Part shown: one piece after another, positions 1-9,700 of the stretch
How positions within the stretch are numbered: the stretch's first letter is position 1
Layout of the letters: each line of letters begins with the position of its first letter
Assembly (NCBI GenBank): GCA_012064415.1
Contig: SSNU01000195.1
Span: forward strand, 127,752 to 140,118
Origin: Gyrodactylus bullatarudis
Lineage: Eukaryota > Platyhelminthes > Monogenea > Gyrodactylidea > Gyrodactylidae
DNA length: 12,367 nt
Reading direction: 5' to 3'
Made by a program: the position numbers and the translations under genes
The notes under the pieces: generated by a model
What the model saw: the letters and a program-made list of their open reading frames with translations, nothing else
Told to the model about the DNA's origin: nothing
Databases searched by the model: none

Positions 1-901
1 GAAGAGTTTTTGGTGTTTTTTCAGCTTACATTATATTTCTATTTCCACTCATGACTCTTATATTCTTTAACATTTACTATTTCTTTCAAAATTTGTAAAT
101 TATTATTTTTCATTCAAATTTAACTTTTATCTTTTTCAATGAGAGACCACTGATGATCCTTTGAGAAATGCGCATTTGGTTTTAAATATATAATTCCTAA
201 ATTATGTATTTAAGTGGATTTTCGGACGTTTTTGAACAACTACGTGAATCACTCCAACGTAATAAAAGAGGTTTGTTAGGATCACAATTGGACAAGAAAG
301 CGGAATATCGCCAATAAATTTTCGAAGAATCCAACCATTTAGAAGGCTTAGGTTCATCGAAATTTCATTGATTTTCAAGTAGTTTAAATGATCAAAAACT
401 CGAAAATCCCCAACGATAATGAGATTATTGCATAGTTTCAGCATATTTGATTTTTTTTGTTCTGATCCTAAAAAATCTTTTGGTCACATTCCCACTTTCA
501 AATCCAAAAACCCATTTTTTCAAATCTTTTACTGGTAAATATGAGTTGATTCTCAAAAAAATCGAGATTTTCTTAAAAATCACAACTTAATAAAGTCAAT
601 GAGCTTTAGATTATGTCGTCTGTGTATTCTAAGAAGTAAAAATATACTGAACCTTCTAAAGTTTTACGAGCTTAATATTCACGTAAATTTTCATGAACGT
701 CAGAGAATCCTGTTTCAAAATTGAAATTATGTTCATTTTTTGAAGGATCTTCAGTAGTGTCACTTTAAAAATGATAGAATTATGAAAATCAATGAATATA
801 ATAATTTACAAATTCTCAAAGAAATAATAAAAGATTAAGATACATAATAAAATGTGAGCTAAAAAATCTCTCCAATAAATAGCAGATATGGGAAGAAAAG
901 T
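1..901. other. Intergenic or intronic DNA, no gene recognised
   Basis: This stretch is AT-rich on both strands. The only notable open frame is an 80-codon ATG-initiated one on the minus strand at 202-444. It has a somewhat coding-like composition but no domain I recognise and no clear splice context. No repeat pair, RNA gene or promoter could be supported. Confidence 0.5.
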
Positions 902-1309
902 GAAAGGGAAGTTGTAGATTATATGAGTACTTTTTCTGAACACATAAATTTGGTTTGTATAAGTTAATAAAGAATTTCTCTTTGACCCATACATCTATGC
1001 TGTCATCTCAAGGATTTTCATAAAGAATAGAAAAATTCGAACATGAGGCAGTATGATTCTCCTGTTTAAGATGTCTTGTAACCGCTGTGTCTTTCTTCAA
1101 ATGATCACTCGATCTTGTAGAAATTTTGCTTATAGTCCGTCCTATATATGAAGCCCCACAAGTGCATTGAAATTTGTAAATCAATAGAGTATTCTCTTCA
1201 GGTTTAAGTGAATCCTTATGGATCAAACTGAATAATCTCTGTGTTTTAAATACAATTTTCAATTGTATATTATCGTAATGTTGATCTATGAGATTAACTA
1301 GTATTTTCC
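902..1309 (-). pseudogene. Penelope-like element remnant: GIY-YIG endonuclease 3' end
   Basis: On the minus strand the reading starts near 1309 and runs through LKIVFKTQRLFSL (around 1260-1225) into YKFQCTCGASYIGRT (around 1170-1130), followed by a spaced arginine and histidine (STRSSDH). This is the arrangement of the GIY-YIG endonuclease at the C-terminus of Penelope-like retroelements: a Cys-x-Cys, the second half of the GIY-YIG motif as SYIG, then the catalytic-type Arg. A TGA at 1008-1010 interrupts the frame. Beyond it the same frame continues with NLYKPNLCVQ and LQLPF, which resembles the KPxLN tail of these elements, ending near 902. The copy is therefore a 5'-truncated, stop-containing remnant and not a working element. 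In intact elements this domain nicks target DNA and the upstream reverse transcriptase copies the template. Here no reverse transcriptase is adjacent. The remnant begins about 125 bp past the poly(A) signal of the CAP gene. Confidence 0.82.
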
Positions 1310-1432
1310 ATTATCATTACTAAAACTTTCACCTTTCTAAGGTTTAGGCGAAAATAAAACTCATATTCTGATTCAACCACCCCTAATGATTTTTGTAGAA
1401 AATTTAACAAGATTTTTGTCGAAAAGAAAAAG

Positions 1433-1438
1433 TTTATT
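1433..1438 (-). terminator. Poly(A) signal of the CAP gene
   Basis: An AATAAA hexamer on the minus strand starts 7 nt after the TAA stop of the CAP gene. It implies a 3' UTR of only a few tens of bases. The hexamer is read directly; its use as the cleavage signal is inferred. Confidence 0.6.
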
Positions 1439-1445
1439 GAAAGAA

Positions 1446-3334
1446 TTATCTTTTCTTATACGGTTTCTTTCCTCTAAGGTTGCCTCTATAATAAAGAATT
1501 TCCGATTTGTTTCATCATGTTTGAATTAAGCTTCATATTTTCTAAATCCCAATTTTTATACAAAATGGGATTGGAAAACTCACGCAATGCCGTAGTTACA
1601 GACGAGATAATAGCGCATCCATCCTCCGCAGTTTGCCACTGCACACCCAACTTCGGTGGTTTTCGCCCAAACAACCTGATGAAAAAATATTGGATTTAAT
1701 AATTTTTTTCTGAAAGTCATTTAATCTAAATATTTACTTGAGTATAGTGACCAACAGGCTTAGTAGGATCAATTGGACCATTTTTATTGTAATCGTAATT
1801 TGAATATTCATCATACCATGCTTTTACGGGGCTTTAAAATGTCAGATTCAAATAAACATAACAGATAATTTCTGGAAGGAATCTTGGCTCCTAATACTTA
1901 GCCTAGCATATACCTAGGACCTAATATATTTTGACTCCATACCAAATCAAGACTAGAGATGTAACAAATTTTATAAGCCTACTCAAATGATAATACTATG
2001 AGTTCTTAACATTATTTGGAATAAAATCAAGTATCAAAATGCTTGTCTGTGATAATATAAAAATTTGAAAATCAGACTTTTTTTAAAAGCCGCTAGATTT
2101 TCAATGAATTCTTAATATGTTTTTACTAGAATTTCGAATATCTTTTTTGTTGATAAAGCTTCAATGAAAATAGTAAAAGAATCATGTTAGGATTATTTCT
2201 GTTAAATTTTGTTATTCCACAATGCCTACAAGAGAATTTAGGGAAAATGGGCAATGTACGAGTACGTATGGGATTGCAAAGGAATTTTCAGTTATTTTAG
2301 ATCTTACACATAACTGTTATCAAAATTATATGTGGAAATTTCACGGAAAACTTTGATTTATAAAAAGGTTAAAATACGTTACATCTCTAATCAAGACTGT
2401 AGTGAATAGAAACAGACCTACCTACTCAGTAAAAACTTTGCAATTTGGAAATTTCTAATTCTAATTCTATATTAACTACAGTGGACATAGATCAGAATTT
2501 TATGAGTACCAAGAAACTTACTTATTATACTAATTAGTAATAATTTATTAGAGAGAGGCAAAATTTTTAACATCCGGATGTGCAGAGCTCATTTTAAAGA
2601 GAATTTTTCAACGTAAAAAAGTTCCTATTAAACCATGTATTTTTAATTTTGTTTAGATACCCCTAATCGCAATTAAAAATTGAATTAGCGCCAACTGTTT
2701 TCAATGAATTTTTCTACTAGGATCGATTAAAATCTAAATTTTGAGCCATTTGAATGCTCAATTTTTTAAAGTATATTCTAGAATAAAATTCCGATTAATT
2801 TTGGGTATGTTGAAGATGTTTGGGAAAATGGGATTTGGGTTATCAGAGAATTGAAATTTCATATATGGCATTTTCTAAGTTGGATCAAACAGATCCGAAA
2901 CATTGTTCGAAAAAATAGTTAAATTTTCCAATCAAAAGTTGTCTAACTAAGCGTAGGATATGAAAAAAAATTTTAATACAAACCTCTCAAAATGAGTTCC
3001 CGCATATAAATTTTGGCCAACCTGAGGAAATTTTTTAGTTGCTCTCTTTTTTCGGACGTCATGAGAAAATTTGCATGTCTCTGCAAGCTCTCTAGCCTTT
3101 CTCGCTAGCTCATTGCTCCATATCTAAAATTATTTAAATTTCTTATTGTAAGATTAAAATTCTCTTATACCTGAGACTTACAAGCATTGGCATTTTTTGC
3201 GCTCGTGGTTGGCCAGGGACTTGACCATTAAGAACTAGTTTTCTGTAATGATTATGTTCATTCAATAGATCTTGGTTAGTATAGGCCTCAGAGATTTGAA
3301 ATGTTAGAATAACGAAAAGAAAAACGTATATCAT
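1446..3334 (-). CDS. Secreted CAP/SCP domain protein (venom-allergen-like), five exons
   Basis: Five exons join in phase: 3182-3334, 2984-3123, 1738-1831, 1584-1675 and 1446-1485. All introns are GT-AG (58, 1152, 62 and 98 bp), giving 172 residues and a TAA stop. I chose the ATG at 3332-3334 because a hydrophobic signal peptide follows directly (MIYVFLFVILTF, likely cut after residues 15-17). CAP hallmarks in order are HNHYR (27-31), WSNELA (53-58), CKFSH (68-72), GQNLY (87-91), GHYTQVVW (125-132), EVGC (137-140) and YLVCNYGIAGN (152-162). Gln stands where many CAP proteins have Glu (GENL), as in antigen-5 types, and Ile replaces the usual Pro of NYGPAGN. The mature part has four cysteines, C68, C140, C145 and C155. 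The domain is complete, with a short basic tail (GKKPYKKR) and no C-terminal extension. CAP proteins are extracellular and may bind sterols or lipids or act in immunity or host contact; the role here is unknown. All frames are open, so the gene looks functional. Intron 2 hosts a hAT-type element. Confidence 0.93.
1946..2397. mobile_element. Non-autonomous hAT-type element (MITE) with 8-bp target duplication
   Basis: The element spans 1954-2389 (436 bp). Its left end begins TAGAGATGTAAC (1954-1965) and its right end finishes with the exact reverse complement GTTACATCTCTA (2378-2389). The inverted match continues imperfectly to about 20 bp (roughly 18 of 20 positions). Directly outside both ends is the identical octamer ATCAAGAC (1946-1953 and 2390-2397), a target site duplication that fits the hAT preference nTnnnnAn. 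The termini resemble hAT-superfamily ends such as those of Tol2-like elements. No transposase frame is present, so any movement would have relied on an enzyme supplied elsewhere. It sits inside intron 2 of the CAP gene, away from the splice sites. The perfect duplication and near-intact ends suggest a fairly recent insertion. Confidence 0.88.
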
Positions 3335-3702
3335 GTTCTTGAGAATCAAAAAATCCAGCCAGTGGAAAACTTTTATAACAATAGTTATATTATTCAATGA
3401 ATAATATTCATGGAAACTTGTGTGCCTACAACAAATTTAGATTGTTAATCGAAACTTTTCTCAACGTGGAAAATAAAACTCGCCAAATAAAAAATATTGA
3501 TTTATTACAAAATCTAAGACCAACTCTTGAGATAAAATATTGAATTTATTTAGAATTGAATAGAAGGTGATAATTCTTAATTCAACTCAAATATTTCGAG
3601 AAGCGATTTTAAGTCATTAAAAAAACTGATGATTCAAATTTATATTTTAATAGAATGTTTGAAATGAAATACATTTGTCTATTTTCTCATACACATCAAT
3701 AA
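3335..3702. other. Compact intergenic spacer between the two minus-strand genes
   Basis: Only about 370 bp separate the predicted stop of the large upstream gene (3703-3705) from the CAP start codon. The spacer contains candidate poly(A) hexamers for the large gene, ATTAAA at 3646-3651 and AATAAA at 3545-3550 (minus strand). On the CAP side it has a TATA-like box and a 15-bp palindrome. Confidence 0.6.
3370..3377 (-). promoter_or_regulatory. TATA-like box of the CAP gene
   Basis: The minus strand reads TATAAAAG here, ending 36 nt before the CAP start codon. If transcription begins about 25-30 nt downstream, the 5' UTR would be only around 10 nt. A perfect 15-bp palindrome (ATGAATAATATTCAT, 3397-3411) lies just upstream and could be a homodimer site. 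AT-rich background makes chance occurrence possible. Confidence 0.4.
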
Positions 3703-6700
3703 TTAGAGGATGCAAGTAGAACTCCAATCCACGAGTTTATTTCCTCCCAGGTAGATTCCATCATAGCATACTAAAAAGTTAATAAAGAATTATTATTATT
3801 ATTAACATCTACTCACAAGTATATTCATGAAAAATAAGAAAAACATACTTTTCCAACCATATTGAGCATACTTTGTACAGTCTCCCGAAATTCCAGCAAA
3901 AGTTTCTTTTGAAAAATATGGTATTTCTATAGCTTGCATGAAATCATCACTAGATGCTCGGATAAAATCATAGGTTGATTTTGTTATCGCTTCCCACGTT
4001 TCCCCATTATCTCCGGTCATGACCATTGAGTTGTAATCTTTGCCAAGTCCAATTACTACTTCCTCTGATGGACTATATGTCAATATTTGGGCCATGTATT
4101 TACCCAAATCTATGAAAATCAAAAATAATTTCAAGATAAATCCACAAAAGTTAGAAAAAAGGATCTAGTGAATTTTAATTTGAAATTTTCAAATGAATGA
4201 TCGAAGTAAAAAGATGATTTTGCTGAAAAGTATTGGTGGTCAAATAGAGTAAACAAATGAGTAGATAAAGTCTAATTGAATGATTTTTTCCCTTGTAACC
4301 CATTTGGGTTTTTCACCAGGTGAACGTAAGATCATGTGGCAAAAAGTCCATTTACCTTTAATCACAGAGCTTGTTCCAGACGATGTTACTTTGAAACATT
4401 TTCCGGAAAATATTTTATCCGAGAGTATTGTACGGCTAATATCGCAGTAGATCAAGTTATTCTGGTCCAGTATGAGCAGACTTCGTTCCATTCTCGGGAA
4501 ATTATTGGTTCGGTTCTTACTGGGATATTCTTCAAGACTGTTGAAATTGCACGGGTCTGAAAAAGAGTAAAATTACAGTTTAATTATAGATTTGCTGAGC
4601 TAAACAAGTTAATTTACCATAATCATCAGAGCTTGGAGCTGCAGTGCATCCAAATAAGTCCATTTTGAAGACAGCATCAACAGCATTGGTTTCCATGACA
4701 TTGAATCTGAAAGCTCTGCCAACTGCCTTGAATGGGACTTTAGAGTCACTAATTGTTTTGTTATTTGGATAATTCAGTGTCATCTAAAGCAGGTTTTCAA
4801 TATCAGCATTAGTTTTATGAAATTAAAAGTTGAATCGATTTTGTATTCACCAATAGAACTTACAATACCACAGAAAAAGAAGTTATTTCCATCATCACTT
4901 GAAGATATTTGTAAAATAGAAGGCCCATAAGAGACATCCTTAGCTACTGTAACGATTCTCTTAAGAGTTGTCAGTTTACCAAATTGAATTGTTGCAAAGA
5001 TTATCGCAGAGTATGGCCCTGTCCTAATACCAGCCCACCAACCCAGATTCTTGAGTCTTAACCCAAAAACATCGTGTCCTGGAACTGGCTGATAAGATGC
5101 TTTCATTTGGCAATCCTTGACTTTATCATCATCGTTAAGATTCAGATTTTCATTGCAATAATTTGAGTCTGATGATTGGCCTGGCATGAAATATGATAAG
5201 AAAGAATTAGTTCGTTGTTTTGTGTTTTGAATAGATGGTCTTGATCGTACGACACACAAGGCTTCTACAATTAGACTACCAGGTATTGTCGGTCTATTAT
5301 TTGGATTAACGTTACCGACAGTAAAACTGAGGCTGATTGAAGCTGTCTCTTCGAAAAAGAATTTACCGCCCTAGGAAATAAATTTTTCAATCAAACCTTT
5401 TTTATTAACTTAACTTGTGATACCTTACAACTATTAGAGTTGTGCCTGAGGGTAAACCTGAATTTGTGTCAACTTGGAATGTACCAGAAATATAGGTTTG
5501 ATTGTCAATTTGATTGAGTGTCACAAAAGCTCCGTGATATATGTATAATTTGAGATTTCTGCATTCCAAGTTTGAAGTCTTATCCATGGTTAGACCAGCC
5601 TGGATTTTGAGCAAATCTCCATTTCTATAAATATTTCCATTTGGAGGGTTTATAAACTGAGTGAACACGTTGACCTTTGAGAGAGGAATGGTTGGACGAC
5701 GAATATTCACGCTTACTGACAACGATGAACTAATTGTAGCCAATTGGGCTGATAAATTTATTGTAGCTACTGCTCCATCTATGGATTGTATAGTATCAGA
5801 TATGCTCACATTTAACTTGACTCTATATGTGGCTAATTTCTCCAATTCGGGAAGATTGCTCGACAAATCTTGGTAAAGTTATGTAAGGATAATTAAGGTA
5901 AAATAAGCTTAGTATCTTTCAAGTTCAATAGAACTTTAAAATACTTATATCATGCGATTATAAAATTGTTGGATTTACATACCCGGCACAACTATGTACC
6001 CAAGGTTGATGGCCGCTTGATTTCTCTGTTTATCATTATAGACTGATGTGTATTGTGTATTTTGAATTCCATGATTGAGTATACCCAAATCATTACTGTT
6101 CCAATCAACTGTGAATGAATTTATCGATAAAATTGAGCCGTCATCATTCGCTAATTGTGCAACACTTGCTGAGATTTGGCCGAGTCCCTTGGCCAACCTT
6201 GGTAAAACCACATATGATATTATTATAATTTCATCTCCGACAACTCCAGAGTATGAGCTGTTCTCTGCAAATTGCGTAATTGCTGCCTTTGAAGAAAATA
6301 TTTGAATCAATTTGGTCGCTCAATTCTATTTTCATTTAGTATAACTTTAGTTTTCTTACCCAAAAGGTATTTCATTGAGCTAATAACCATAAAACTCAAC
6401 TATTTGCAAATAAAATAATTTTCAAAACGAAAAAGGAATAATTTTATTTGACACCAAATTTCACTTTTTCAGCTTTTGATTTCTTGTCTTCAACATTTCT
6501 AATTTATTTTGTAACCTTCAAGTTACGACTGCTTCAAATTCTCGACATCCGTGTAAGGTTATTTGTACTTTGTATTCGTTTGGGACATAATTTTCAGAGA
6601 AGAAACTTACTAGCCATAGCACACGAATGTTTCTAAGGATAGCCCTTAATTTTTGCGAAACTACAAGAAAATAGTAGTTTGATGAAATTGACCACTCATG

Positions 6701-9700
6701 TTATTACACGATTTCGATTTTGAGAAACACAATATAAATCTTCTTGTTGAAAAAAGTTTAAGAGAACTTGTATGAAACTAAAGATTGGCGTCAGTTTGTT
6801 CCCATCAGGTGTTCGATAGAAGAAGAAAGCCCTTGAAAATATTTATCGGACAAAAATTGTGACATAGTTAGTTTGGAAATTTTCAGGGTCATTTATTGAC
6901 CCTTTTTTATTAATATCACTCTTATAACGACAAAATGTTTTTAAATTTAGAACTGCTCTCTTATTCGTTGTCCAAAGTCAAAAACTGAACCACCAAAATG
7001 AATGATTGGATCTAAATCTTTTTAAACGGGAACTGGATTCTCATTTATTTTGATATATAATTTTACCTATTTCTTTCAATCAACTCTTTATATAAATATT
7101 TTAAGTAATTTCACACAGCCTTAGCAAAAAATATCTGAAAGCAAGCAGTCAATTAAATTAATAGTTTTTGAGATTAAAAATTTAAATATAAAATTGTTTT
7201 CATTCATAGATTATAGTGAATTAAAGTCAAGAGATATTTCTCGTACCTGAAGAAACTGAATTTTCTCGCGATATTTTTCTTTAATCAGTTAAACACAGTA
7301 ATTTTAAATGTAAAGGCTCAGCTAAAAAACTTTCAATACTTTTGATGAGGAAAAAAATAAATTTTGCCAACAATCTTTTCAGCTTCGTATGAATCTCAAG
7401 TTTTTAATCTTTTACAATATATCTCTTGAAAAATATTTTCAAAAAATGCTTCTCAAGATGTACTCAAAATACAGATAAGAAAAGAATAGTTCAAATATTG
7501 ATTCAGATCATATCAAACTGGATTAGATAGTGTAATATTGCTGATCCTTTTTTAATTGAAGTATGTATCCTACATTTTCTAATCTTTCTAGTAATCATTA
7601 AAGCATAGACCTCGTTGAAACAATGTTTTTTATTATTAAGCAAACCTATATCGAATAAATTGAAAGGAGATATATTTTCAAAAATGTACACTGTACAAAG
7701 TATCCTCAATTAGATATCGCCATGTCGTCATGTTCACAGCCCAATTTAGTATTAGCCCCATTGGTATTTTCTATGAAATTTAGACAAAATATTCCAAAAT
7801 TAATAAAATCACTTATGGATATGCAACATCCCAAAAAATTTCAAATGAAATTGTTGCGTTAGATGTAATTTTTTCATTTCCTATCATAATATACCTATTG
7901 AGGAGACCTTATCAATTATATTAATTTATTAGGTTTTGAAATGCAAAGTACTGAAATCACTGATCTTATTAAGATTTGCTGTACCTTTATTTAACGCTCC
8001 TTTATCGTTTCAAAACAAAGTACTCATCCAGAAAGACGGGATAGCTATGGGTTTCCTTTTAAGCTTCACACCTAGGAAACTTAATGTGTTATCTGTTTCT
8101 TCTTCTTTTGTGAATTTAATGTTTGGATGAGTTGTTTTCAAAATGCAAAACTTTGAACTCAAAATAGCAAAATTACTTGTAAGATATATGAATTTTGTAA
8201 AGAATTCCATCCTGAGTTCCAGAGTTTGTATTTTTATGCTATCAAACAGTATTTCTTCATCGAAAATCTCATAAACTAGTCGAAAAGATTTGGATTTAAT
8301 ATCAGGAAAATATTGTCGATCATTTTGAAATTTTCACGTCAGTTATTATAAAAGTTTATAAAAATAATTTTCTTCTTCTTATTAGATTATTTATTAAGTT
8401 TTTATTTGATCTACTCATCCTAAATAATGAAACTGTTCGAGAAAAATAGGACAACAATTTTTATCATGAAATCATCTCGTAGATTTTTCATTAAAAAGTT
8501 TAAAAAACATCCTAAATCTGTGTCAACGAATTGGAAAAATCATTTTTAGTTTTTGGATATCAATTTTCAAAGCCGAGAAATTCAAGTATTAGTAACTAAA
8601 GCTATTGAAATATACATTTCCAAACTAATTTAACTCCAATTTTGGATTTTTTCGTAATTCTTTATTTCTAGGTCAGATTGGACAAAACGAATTTGATAGT
8701 GAATAAGTAAGTAATCATGACTTAATTTTCATAACTTTAAAGACTCACATCTGCATTCAGGACCGGTGTATTTATGAGGCTTGGATTAACTGAAAATTGT
8801 TTTATAATGGGTTCATCAAAACGACCTCTGGTTCCAAATTGAGTGCTGAGGGAAACAACAACTGTTGACGAAGGCATTACTGGAGGAACCATCCATGCCT
8901 TTAGCAATAATTCCAAATGAAGCTAAATAAAAAAATTTATATAGCTCTAAAATTTTGGAGTTAATTTTTCATACTAAAATGCAAAGTTTATTCTGTGAAA
9001 TTCTCAAATTTTTTAATTTATACTGAAATTAGATTCTTTGACTCGCAGAAAACTTGCTGATTAGGGCACTGGTTTTTTAAATTTAATTTACAGAAGTGTG
9101 TTCAATTCTTATAGATAAACTTGAATCTTTATTTTAGAAGGCTCAAAAAAGATTTCTTCTGTGGTTTGACACAGTTGGTATGGTGCTCACACCATATTTT
9201 CTTTTAATCATTGCGTATAGAGTTCAAATCAAATTTGAGATTAGTTTTCAGAGAATTCCCGTAAATAAAATGCTCCTATTTTGTACATTATCAAATGCAA
9301 GTTAATTATTAAATATTGCTAATTTTTGAAGAAGAGCGGTGATACATATCATGTAAATTTACAAATGGTAAATTAAAATATTAACTAACGATGGTATTAT
9401 CAGTAGATGAACAAATCGTTGGAATTTTGGCAATGACTAAATCAGTAAAGTCTCCCTGACCAGTTCTAAATTTAAATTTAATATCGAAGGAATCTTACGA
9501 TTGCATTGAAATAGATAGTAGTTCTGGACTGAAACAGTGAATGTTCGGGTCAACATAGCGAAATGACAATGAGCTCAGATCAACCGGGTATGGAGTTTTA
9601 GGGATAGATATTTGAAAAGTATTGTCTAGCAAGCATCCAATTGCGAGAATGTTAAATGTAATTCGAAATTTCATTGATTCTCCTGGTCCAAGAATTGTTC

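Noticed and set aside
1486..1699. Open frames on both strands over CAP exon 4
   Set aside because: The minus-strand 62-codon frame reads exon 4 in the wrong phase and runs into the intron, and the plus-strand frame is antisense. The correct phase gives GWMRYYLVCNYG and joins neighbouring exons.
3335..3397. Longer N-terminus for the CAP protein from an upstream in-frame start
   Set aside because: The upstream start would be a TTG, and it would bury the signal peptide that follows the ATG at 3332-3334. This stretch also contains the TATA-like box.
5661..6305. Plus-strand open frames opposite exons 3 and 4 of the large gene
   Set aside because: They are antisense shadows. The minus strand gives continuous protein across phase-matched splice sites, while the plus strand has no splice context or recognisable domain.
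6885..6908. Hairpin with T tract resembling a rho-independent terminator
   Set aside because: The DNA is eukaryotic and the hairpin lies inside an intron. A 7-bp stem in AT-rich sequence is expected by chance.
7503..7709. 68-codon minus-strand open frame beside the reverse-transcriptase remnant
   Set aside because: It is AT-driven, without recognisable motifs, and at its end it is antisense to the plus-strand Penelope remnant.
8150..8330. Candidate YVDD-like catalytic motif (VYEIFDEE) upstream of the inverted reverse-transcriptase block
   Set aside because: The distance to the HPNIKF block is about twice the usual one and flanking residues do not match, so the similarity is not reliable.
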